Positions 1 through 7,410 of a DNA stretch of 18,723 bases are shown here, piece after piece (the stretch's first letter is position 1; every line of letters starts with the position of its first letter). Below the pieces are notes generated by a model, which saw nothing but the letters and a program-made list of their open reading frames with translations, did not search any database and was not told the origin of the DNA. Source of the stretch: JBKJML01 sp046596415 (GTDB taxonomy: Bacteria; Actinomycetota; Thermoleophilia; Gaiellales; Gaiellaceae); assembly GCA_046596415.1 (NCBI GenBank), contig JBKJML010000292.1, positions 1 to 18,723 of the forward strand, written 5' to 3'. Position numbers and translations under genes: made by a program.

Positions 1-1950
1 GGTCGGCGCCTCGTCGAGCGAGGTCCGCTCGGTCTCGCGCGTCTCGTACGCCTCGAGCACGTCGTCTTCCTTCACATCGTTGAAGCCCTCGAGCAGGATG
101 CCGCATTCGAAGCCCTCAGCCACCTCGCGCGCGTCTTCCTTGAAGCGCTTGAGCTGCGAGATCGACGTGTCGTAGATCACCGTGCCGTCGCGGATCACCC
201 GGACCTGCGAGCTCCGCTTGATGACGCCGCTCGTGACCATGCAGCCGGCGATCGTGCCCAGGCGCGAGACCTTGAACAGCGCCCGTACCGCCGCCTCGCC
301 CATCGTCTCCTCGGTCGTGACCGCGGAGAGCAAGCCGACGAGCGCCTGCTCGATGTCCTCGGTGAGCTTGTAGATGACGCGGTAGGTGCGGATGTCGACA
401 CCCTCACGGTCGGCGAGTTGCTTTGCCTCGGCGTTCGGCCGAACGTTGAAGCCCACGACGAGCGCATCCGACGCCGACGCGAGCATGATGTCGCCCTCGG
501 TGATCCCACCGACACCCTGGTGAATCACGTTCACGCGCACCTCGGGGTGCTGGATCTTCGCGAGCTCCGAGATCGCGGCCTCGACCGAGCCGACCACGTC
601 GCCCTTGAGCACGAGGTTGAGGTCCTGGATCGCACCTTCCTGCATCTGCGAGAACAGGCTCTCGAGCGAGACGCCGCGCTTGGAACGTTGCGCCATCTGC
701 TCCGTGCGCAGGCGCTGGCCGCGCAGACCGGCGAGGTGCCGTGCCTGGCGCTCATTCTCGACGACCCGGCAGATCTCACCGCCCGGCGGCGGATGATCGA
801 AGCCGAGGATCTCGACCGGGTCGCCGGGTCGGGCTTCCTTGACCTTCTCGCCCCGGTAGTCGTAGAGCGCGCGCACCTTGCCCCACGCATCGCCGGCAAC
901 GACTGCGTCACCGACACGCAAGGTGCCACGGTGGACGAGCATCGTCGCGACCGGGCCACGGCCCACGTCGAGGCGCGACTCGATGATCGGACCTGAGGCC
1001 TCGGCATGCGGGTTGGCGGTCAGGTCGAGCTCGGCGTCGGCGACGAGCAGGATGCGCTCGAGCAGGTTGTCGAGCCCTTCCTTCTGCTTCGCCGAGACCA
1101 TCGCGAACTGCGTGGTGCCGCCCCAGTCCTCAGGCTGGAGGCCTTCGGCGGCGAGATCCGACTTGACCCGGTCCGGGTTGGAGTCCGGCAGGTCGATCTT
1201 GTTGACGGCAACGACGACCGGCACCCCGGCCGCGCGCGCATGCGAGATCGACTCCTTCGTCTGCGGCATCACCGAGTCGTCGGCGGCCACGACGAGCACG
1301 GCAATGTCCGTCACCTTGGCGCCGCGGGCGCGCATGGCGGTGAACGCTTCGTGCCCCGGCGTGTCGAGGAACGTGACCTTGCGGCCGTTCACGTCGACCT
1401 GGTAGGCGCCGATGTGCTGAGTGATGCCACCCGCCTCGGTCGCGGCGACGGTGGTCTCGCGGATCGCATCGAGTAGCGACGTCTTGCCGTGGTCGACGTG
1501 CCCCATGATCGTGACGACCGGCGGACGCGGCGCGAGATCCTCCTCGGCGTCCTCGTAGGTCTCGAGAATCTCTTCCTCGTCGGCGGCGTGCTTGATCGTG
1601 ATCTCCCGGCCGACCTCGGTGCCGATCAACTCGACCGACTCGTCGGGGAGCGACTGCGTGATCGTGACCATCTCGCCGAGCCCCATCATGATCTTGATGA
1701 TCTGCGCGACCGGGATCCCGAGCGCCGAGGACAGGTCCTTGACGGTGATGCCGGACGGGACCGTGACAGGACCGGTCGGCTGGATGATCTCGCGCGGAAC
1801 CTTCGGGCCTAGCGCCTCACGGGCGCGCTGTGCAGCCCGACGGTCGCCCGGGCGCTGGCCACCCTGGTCGATCACGACCCGGCGTTTGCGGCCAGGCGCC
1901 CCCTGACGCGGGCGGATCGGGCGATTCGGTCTGTTTGGTCCCTCAGCCAT
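1..1950 (-). CDS. infB: Translation initiation factor IF-2 (3' end cut by window edge)
   Basis: IF-2 is the GTPase that brings initiator fMet-tRNA to the 30S subunit and promotes 50S joining. The 650 visible codons hold a basic low-complexity start (about residues 1-50), an IF2_N-like domain (about 55-120), and the GTPase domain with G1 GHVDHGKT (150-157), G3 DTPGHE (about 195) and NKID (about 249). The beta-barrel and C-terminal fMet-tRNA-binding domains follow; the conserved ECGI...FNDVKEDDVLEAYE end motif lies near the window edge, so only a few residues should be missing. The ATG at 1950 has AAGGAA just upstream (1954-1959) and overlaps the ylxR stop by 8 nt, suggesting translational coupling. 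Only about 149 residues precede the GTPase domain, which is short for an actinobacterial IF-2. It is the last visible gene of the rimP-nusA-ylxR-infB unit. Confidence 0.97.
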   Translation of the reverse strand, partial: MAEGPNRPNRPIRPRQGAPGRKRRVVIDQGGQRPGDRRAAQRAREALGPKVPREIIQPTGPVTVPSGITVKDLSSALGIPVAQIIKIMMGLGEMVTITQSLPDESVELIGTEVGREITIKHAADEEEILETYEDAEEDLAPRPPVVTIMGHVDHGKTSLLDAIRETTVAATEAGGITQHIGAYQVDVNGRKVTFLDTPGHEAFTAMRARGAKVTDIAVLVVAADDSVMPQTKESISHARAAGVPVVVAVNKIDLPDSNPDRVKSDLAAEGLQPEDWGGTTQFAMVSAKQKEGLDNLLERILLVADAELDLTANPHAEASGPIIESRLDVGRGPVATMLVHRGTLRVGDAVVAGDAWGKVRALYDYRGEKVKEARPGDPVEILGFDHPPPGGEICRVVENERQARHLAGLRGQRLRTEQMAQRSKRGVSLESLFSQMQEGAIQDLNLVLKGDVVGSVEAAISELAKIQHPEVRVNVIHQGVGGITEGDIMLASASDALVVGFNVRPNAEAKQLADREGVDIRTYRVIYKLTEDIEQALVGLLSAVTTEETMGEAAVRALFKVSRLGTIAGCMVTSGVIKRSSQVRVIRDGTVIYDTSISQLKRFKEDAREVAEGFECGILLEGFNDVKEDDVLEAYETRETERTSLDEAPT

Positions 1951-2200
1951 TGCTTCCTTCAGTGTAGAGGCGCGCGAGCGCCTGATCGACTTGCACGGTC
2001 CGCTTCAGCACCCGGGAGAAGGCCCGGCGCGCCACTGCCCGCTCGAAGCACGCGAGTCGGCGGCAGGTGTAGACGCCGCGCCCGGGCAACGTGCGTCCCG
2101 GGGTGAGCACACCCTGCTGCGAGACGAACCGCTGGAGCTCCTGCTGCGGCGCTTTCCGGCCGCAACCCGCACACGTCCGCTCCGGCCCGGTCGGCTCCAA
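1943..2200 (-). CDS. ylxR: YlxR/DUF448 RNA-binding protein (RnpM-like)
   Basis: This 85-residue protein matches the YlxR (DUF448) family: an N-terminal RTCAGCGRK motif, an LQRFV strand, then PGRGVYTC with a further Cys (RLACFERAV) and a basic C-terminal helix. Family members are small RNA-binding proteins nearly always encoded between nusA and infB. In Bacillus subtilis the homologue is reported to bind and modulate RNase P (RnpM); transferring that role here is inference. The start is TTG at 2200, 5 nt after the nusA stop, with GGGAG about 9 nt upstream inside the nusA end. The stop overlaps the infB start. The Cys residues could bind metal, but I cannot establish that from sequence. Confidence 0.93.
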   Translation of the reverse strand: MEPTGPERTCAGCGRKAPQQELQRFVSQQGVLTPGRTLPGRGVYTCRRLACFERAVARRAFSRVLKRTVQVDQALARLYTEGSNG

Positions 2201-2205
2201 CGGCG

Positions 2206-3603
<1,398 letters not shown>

Positions 3604-3608
3604 CTTTT

Positions 3609-4046
3609 CTACTCCTCGATCAGGTTGCCGCGCACGATCAGCTCGTACGGGATGTCCAGCTCGGTCTCGCCGGTCGAGACCTTCACGGTTCGGTCACCGG
3701 CAGCGCGAAGCTCGCCGCGGAATCGGCTCTTGCCGGCGATCTTGTCCTTCGTGCGCAGCGCAACCGTGCGTCCGACGGCGCGCTCGAAATGGGAAGGCTT
3801 GCGGAGCGGCCGCTCGAGGCCGGGTGAGGACACGTCGACGGCGTAGGTCTCGCGGTAACCCTCGAGCAGCTGCGCGACACGCTGACAGAGGCCGTGGTCG
3901 ACGCCCTCGGGGTGGTCGACAAAGACGCAGAAGCGGCTCGGCGAGACGAGCTCGACCGCCAACACCTCGACACCGGGAAGCGCGCGCTCAACAATCGGCG
4001 CGATCTCGCGCTCGAGCTTCTTCTCGGTGGTGTGGATGTCAGCCAA
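3609..4046 (-). CDS. rimP: Ribosome maturation factor RimP
   Basis: RimP assists 30S subunit maturation. The 145-residue product carries the family signature VSSPGLERPL after the N-terminal alpha/beta domain (VEVLAVELV...FVDHPEGV) and a C-terminal SH3-like domain (about 90-145). An open frame continues upstream to 4262, but that part overlaps dtd in another frame and has no family similarity. I chose TTG at 4046 (protein starting MADIHTTEKK) because a purine-rich Shine-Dalgarno stretch, GAGAGAGGA, sits at 4051-4059, 4 nt upstream. nusA starts 5 nt after the stop. The order rimP-nusA-ylxR-infB is the widely conserved one. Exact start is moderately certain; identity is secure. Confidence 0.95.
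   Translation of the reverse strand: MADIHTTEKKLEREIAPIVERALPGVEVLAVELVSPSRFCVFVDHPEGVDHGLCQRVAQLLEGYRETYAVDVSSPGLERPLRKPSHFERAVGRTVALRTKDKIAGKSRFRGELRAAGDRTVKVSTGETELDIPYELIVRGNLIEE
3612..3617 (-). promoter_or_regulatory. Ribosome binding site of nusA overlapping rimP stop region
   Basis: GAGGAG lies 8 nt ahead of the nusA ATG and directly before the rimP TAG stop, so ribosomes finishing rimP cover the nusA initiation site. This supports coupled expression of the two genes. Confidence 0.7.
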
Positions 4047-4050
4047 AACG

Positions 4051-4059
4051 TCCTCTCTC
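4051..4059 (-). promoter_or_regulatory. Ribosome binding site deciding the rimP start
   Basis: On the minus strand the purine run GAGAGAGGA lies 4 nt ahead of the TTG at 4046. No ATG or GTG in the rimP frame near this point has a comparable site, so it supports the TTG start over the long upstream frame. Confidence 0.6.
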
Positions 4060-4063
4060 AAAA

Positions 4064-4090
4064 CGAATGGGCGCTGGCGCGCCCATTTCG
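4064..4090 (-). other. Hairpin in the rimP-nusA leader, or dtd terminator
   Basis: An inverted repeat pairs ATGGGCGC (4067-4074) with GCGCCCAT (4079-4086) around a 4-nt loop; flanking CGA and TTCG extend the stem with one bulged base. On the minus strand it lies 64 nt past the dtd stop. It is followed by TTCGTTTTG and then, within a few bases, by the rimP Shine-Dalgarno site. The poor U tract makes it a weak intrinsic terminator. It could instead be a leader structure affecting rimP translation or an attenuator sensed by NusA; both are inference. Confidence 0.45.
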
Positions 4091-4114
4091 AAAAGCCTGA
4101 AATGCGGTGGCTGA

Positions 4115-4120
4115 AGTGTA
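4115..4120 (-). promoter_or_regulatory. Possible -10 element for rimP operon
   Basis: TACACT on the minus strand fits TAnnnT and would start transcription near 4107, giving a roughly 60-nt leader that contains the hairpin at 4064-4090. I found no convincing -35 hexamer at 16-18 nt spacing, so this is only a weak candidate. Confidence 0.25.
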
Positions 4121-4153
4121 GCAAGCACCGGACAGTCGGCCCGGCGCCGATCG

Positions 4154-4588
4154 TCAGCCGATGACGATCGTCACCGGGCCATCGTTCACGAGCTCGACCT
4201 CCATCCTGGCACCGAAGACACCCGTCTCGACCTCGAGCCCGAGCTCGTGCAGCGCCGCGCAAAAGCGTTCGTACAGCGGTTCGGCCTCTGCGCCCGACAC
4301 GGCGGCGGCAAAGCTCGGCCGGCGTCCCTTGGCCGTATCGGCCAGCAGCGTGAACTGGCTGACGACGAGCGCCGCGCCGCCGACGTCGATCACCGAGCGG
4401 TCGAGACGGCCCTCGTCGTCCTCGAAGATCCGCAGGCGTGCGATCTTGGTCGCCAGCCTGTCCGCCTCCTCCGACCGATCACCGCGCGCCACCCCGAGCA
4501 ACACGAGCAGGCCCGTCCCGATCTCGCCGCGCACGGTTCCCTCGACGGTCGCCGAGGCGCGGACCACCCGCTGAACGACGGCTCTCAT
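4154..4588 (-). CDS. dtd: D-aminoacyl-tRNA deacylase (DTD)
   Basis: DTD hydrolyses D-amino acids (and mischarged glycine) from tRNA, protecting translation from D-amino acids. The 144-residue protein is full length for the family and starts with the typical MRAVVQRV. It has the active-site SQFTL motif (about residues 80-84) and ends with NDGPVT, which carries the conserved Gly-cisPro element used for chirality selection. The ATG at 4588 has no clear Shine-Dalgarno site; a CATAGT hexamer 10 nt upstream (4599-4604) might give a leaderless mRNA, but I see no matching -35. It is divergent from the GspE/PilB ATPase, with starts only about 30 nt apart. rimP lies 107 nt downstream on the same strand. 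Confidence 0.96.
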   Translation of the reverse strand: MRAVVQRVVRASATVEGTVRGEIGTGLLVLLGVARGDRSEEADRLATKIARLRIFEDDEGRLDRSVIDVGGAALVVSQFTLLADTAKGRRPSFAAAVSGAEAEPLYERFCAALHELGLEVETGVFGARMEVELVNDGPVTIVIG

Positions 4589-4619
4589 GATCTGGCCGAC
4601 TATGACCGATAGGAGCCTG

Positions 4620-6320
4620 GTGGAGGTTCTGCCGCCGCTACCTCTCCTGCTGCGCCGCCGCGCTCAGCTCGGCTCGTTGCTCCTGCGCGACGGGCTGATC
4701 ACGCCCGAGCAGCTCGAGCTGGCGCTCGCCGAAAAGGAGACGAGCGACCGCCGCCTCGGCGAGATCCTCGTCGCCAACGACTTCTCCTCGGGTGCCGAGG
4801 TCGCCCGCGCGCTCGCCGAGCAGCACGAGCTCGAGTTCGTCGATCTCGCCCGCGCCGAGATCGACCCCCAGGCTGTCGCGCTCCTGCCCGAGAAGCTCGC
4901 GCGCCGCTACGAGGCACTGCCCGTGCGCTTCCTCTCGGAGGAGGTCGTCCTGGTGGCGGTCGCCGATCCGACCGACATCCTCGCCTCGGACGATCTGCGG
5001 CTCGCGCTCGGCGTCCAGATTCGACTCGCAGTCGCCTCCGGCCCCGATCTGGCCCGAGCACTCGGCCGCGTCTACCGCACGTCGGTCGACGTCGAGGCGC
5101 TCGAGCACTCAGCGCCGGTCGGCGACGCCAGTCAGCTGGAGGACATCCGGGACAGCGCCGCCGCCTCGAGCGCCCCCGCGATCCAGCTTGCCAATTCGAT
5201 CATCGCCCGGGCGATCGACGAGGGCGCATCGGACATCCATTTCGAGCCTCAGGCCGACGGGATGGTCGTCCGGGCCCGGATCGACGGCGTCATGCGGCGC
5301 CTCGCCGACGTGCCCAAGACACTCCAGCCCGCTGTCACGAGCCGGCTCAAGATCATGGGCGAGCTGGACATCGCCGATCGGCGCAGCCCCCAGGACGGCC
5401 GGGTCTCGATCCGCTTCGGCGGCTCACCGATGGATCTCCGGATCGCCGTCCTGCCGACGACCCACGGCGAGCAGATCGTGCTGCGGATCCTGCATCGTGC
5501 CTCCGGTCGGCTCGATCTGACCGAGCTCGGCATGAGCCCGGCGGCGCTCGCCACGTTCGAGCGCGCGATTCGGCAGCCGTTCGGGGCGGTGATCGCGTGC
5601 GGCCCGACCGGCAGCGGCAAGACGACGACTCTGTACGCCGCGCTGGACGCGCTGAACGACGAGGGTCGCGTGCTGACGACGATCGAGGACCCGGTCGAGT
5701 ATCAGATCCCCGGCGTGAACCAGATCGAGGTCAGCAGCCGCGCCGGCATGAGCTTTGCGCGCGGGCTTCGAACGATCCTCCGTTCCGACCCCGACGTCCT
5801 GCTCGTCGGCGAGGTCCGCGACGAGGAGACGGCGCGAATCGCGATCCAGGCGGCGATGACCGGCCACCTCGTCCTGACGTCGCTCCACACGCACAATGCC
5901 GCCAGCTCGATCGCGCGCCTGAAGGACATGGCGGTCGAGCCCGGGCTCCTCGCCACCTCGCTGAACTGCATCGTCGCGCAGCGGCTCGCGCGGCGGCTCT
6001 GCCTCGAATGCCGCGAGCAGTACGAGCCCGACGAAGCTGACCTGCCTGATTTTGGCGGCTCGCTCGACGAGCCGGTCTTCGAGGCGCGCGGCTGCGTCGA
6101 CTGCGCGGGCACCGGCTACGCCGGCCGGGTCGCGCTCTACGAGGTGATGCCGATCCACGGCCGCATCCGGCGTCTGATCGAGGCCTCGACGGAGGAGATC
6201 TTCGCCGCCGCCGTCGAAGCGGGCATGACGACACTGCGTGAGGACGGGATCCGGCTCGTCCGGGCGGGAATCTCGTCGCTCGACGAGATCCGCCGCGTCA
6301 CCGGCGACCGCCTGATCTAG
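4620..6320 (+). CDS. GspE/PilB-type secretion or type IV pilus assembly ATPase
   Basis: This family powers pilin or pseudopilin assembly at the cytoplasmic face of type II secretion and type IV pilus machines. A GspE N-terminal domain (about residues 8-145; LGSLLLRDGLI...LAEILVANDF-type helices) precedes the ATPase core. The core has Walker A GPTGSGKT (328-335), an Asp box (TIEDPVEYQ), a Walker B region DPDVLLVGEVRDEE (about 390) and a His box (TSLHTHNA). A tetracysteine metal site follows, C461-x2-C464 and C492-x2-C495, typical of GspE/PilB rather than PilT. I chose GTG 4620 because AGGAG lies at 4611-4615; ATG 4602 and ATG 4587 are in frame but lack a ribosome site. It is the only plus-strand gene here, and no pilin, PilC or prepilin peptidase gene is visible. 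Confidence 0.93.
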   Translation: MEVLPPLPLLLRRRAQLGSLLLRDGLITPEQLELALAEKETSDRRLGEILVANDFSSGAEVARALAEQHELEFVDLARAEIDPQAVALLPEKLARRYEALPVRFLSEEVVLVAVADPTDILASDDLRLALGVQIRLAVASGPDLARALGRVYRTSVDVEALEHSAPVGDASQLEDIRDSAAASSAPAIQLANSIIARAIDEGASDIHFEPQADGMVVRARIDGVMRRLADVPKTLQPAVTSRLKIMGELDIADRRSPQDGRVSIRFGGSPMDLRIAVLPTTHGEQIVLRILHRASGRLDLTELGMSPAALATFERAIRQPFGAVIACGPTGSGKTTTLYAALDALNDEGRVLTTIEDPVEYQIPGVNQIEVSSRAGMSFARGLRTILRSDPDVLLVGEVRDEETARIAIQAAMTGHLVLTSLHTHNAASSIARLKDMAVEPGLLATSLNCIVAQRLARRLCLECREQYEPDEADLPDFGGSLDEPVFEARGCVDCAGTGYAGRVALYEVMPIHGRIRRLIEASTEEIFAAAVEAGMTTLREDGIRLVRAGISSLDEIRRVTGDRLI

Positions 6321-6355
6321 AGGCCCCGGGGGCGCATCGTGCCTGACCCTCTACC

Positions 6356-6709
6356 TCACGGTTCGAGTTCCCGGATCCGTGCCGCGTACTGGTCACTGCC
6401 CGGCCGAAGGCTGCTCGCAAGCTTGTAATGCCCGTTCGCCTCGGCAACACGGCCGAGCTTCTCCAGCGTTCGGCCGAGCGCGTAGTGCGCGTAGTCGTCG
6501 GTCGGCGAGAGCTCGAGCACGGAGCGGAACTCGGCCTCGGCCTCCGCCCACCGCTGGCTGCGGAAGTACGCGATCCCGAGCGACTCCCGGATCGAGGCCT
6601 GCTCCGGCTCAAGCCGCTTCGCCTGCTCGAGCGCCACGGCGGCCTGCGCCGCCATCCCCCCCTGCAGGTGACTGCGGCCCTGCTGGAAGAGGTTGTACGC
6701 CTCGCTCAT
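6356..6709 (-). CDS. Small TPR-repeat protein
   Basis: The 117 residues form about three tetratricopeptide repeats (roughly 2-35, 36-69 and 70-103), with the typical small and aromatic residues: AYNLFQQGRSHL, LGIAYFRSQRWAEAEAEF and ALGRTLEKLGRVAEANGHY. There is no signal peptide or membrane segment. TPRs mediate protein-protein contacts; the partner is unknown. The ATG overlaps the stop of the nucleotidyltransferase gene by 4 nt (ATGA), so translation is probably coupled, and it seems to be the last gene of the long unit starting at mihF. Its end converges on the GspE gene with 35 nt between stops, where I see no convincing terminator. Confidence 0.85.
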   Translation of the reverse strand: MSEAYNLFQQGRSHLQGGMAAQAAVALEQAKRLEPEQASIRESLGIAYFRSQRWAEAEAEFRSVLELSPTDDYAHYALGRTLEKLGRVAEANGHYKLASSLRPGSDQYAARIRELEP

Positions 6710-7410
6710 ATCGCTTGGAGATACGGGAAGTTCTGCTCGACGAGATCGACCGGTGAGGTGAGGTCACGCGTCGGGCCGATCTCGATCGCCTGGATCTCCT
6801 CGCCCGCGTCGATCGCCGACTGAAATCCGAGCGCGAGCTCGAACGGCGGGCTGCCCGGCAGCGCCTCGACGTGCGGCTCCACTCGCTCGCCGACGAGCCA
6901 GAGCGGCGCCGCCGTGAGCGTGCCCGCCGGGTCGTCGGCGAGCATCCGCGCCACGATCCCACCGGGAGCGCGAACAACGGTGCGGCCAGGGCCGGTGACC
7001 GCGGATCGGCGGACCGCGATCGCGCCGGCGGCGCCCGTCGCGTGCCATCCCCTGACGAAGCGGCCGATGTCGCCGCTGCGGTAGAGCGTGTCGGCCGCGG
7101 TGACGAGGTAGGGCGCCGTCGCCCGCGCGCGTACGACGGCATCAGCCGAGCCGAGTCGCTCGGGTTGCGAGACGAACCGAACCTCGATCCCGAACGCTGA
7201 TCCGTCGCCGACGAGCGACTCGATCTGTGCGCCGAGGTGACCGATCACGATCGTCGCGTGCGGGCAGCCGGCCGCGGCGAGCTCACGCAGCAGCGAGCCG
7301 ATCACCGGGCGGCCGTCGATCGGCAGGACCGGCTTCGCGTACCGCTCGGTGAGCGGGCGTAGTCGCGAGCCGATCCCGGCGGCGATCACGACAGCCGGAA
7401 TGCCGGTCAC
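6706..7410 (-). CDS. NTP_transferase-family (sugar-1-phosphate nucleotidyltransferase-like) protein
   Basis: The 234-residue protein has the nucleotidyltransferase signature: AAGIGSRLRPLTE (10-22), the catalytic-type Lys in AKPVLPIDGRP (K26), and a probable metal-binding Asp in VTAADTLY (D107). A SPVDLVE motif near the C terminus resembles the second metal-binding region. The family transfers NMP to sugar or choline phosphates; the substrate cannot be read here, and no acyltransferase (left-handed beta-helix) domain of GlmU type follows. An open frame continues upstream to 8292, but it is antisense-like and unrelated. I chose GTG 7410 because it overlaps the transglutaminase stop as GTGA and starts right at the family's first strand. 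It is followed by the TPR gene with a 4-nt overlap. Confidence 0.87.
   Translation of the reverse strand: MTGIPAVVIAAGIGSRLRPLTERYAKPVLPIDGRPVIGSLLRELAAAGCPHATIVIGHLGAQIESLVGDGSAFGIEVRFVSQPERLGSADAVVRARATAPYLVTAADTLYRSGDIGRFVRGWHATGAAGAIAVRRSAVTGPGRTVVRAPGGIVARMLADDPAGTLTAAPLWLVGERVEPHVEALPGSPPFELALGFQSAIDAGEEIQAIEIGPTRDLTSPVDLVEQNFPYLQAI

Noticed and set aside
4047..4262. Upstream extension of the rimP frame to 4262
   Set aside because: It overlaps dtd in another frame, is unlike RimP, and crosses the hairpin; TTG 4046 has a Shine-Dalgarno site.
6321..6355. Possible bidirectional terminator between the convergent GspE and TPR genes
   Set aside because: The stretch contains GC-rich bases (GGCCCCGGGGG) but no stable stem followed by a T tract on either strand.
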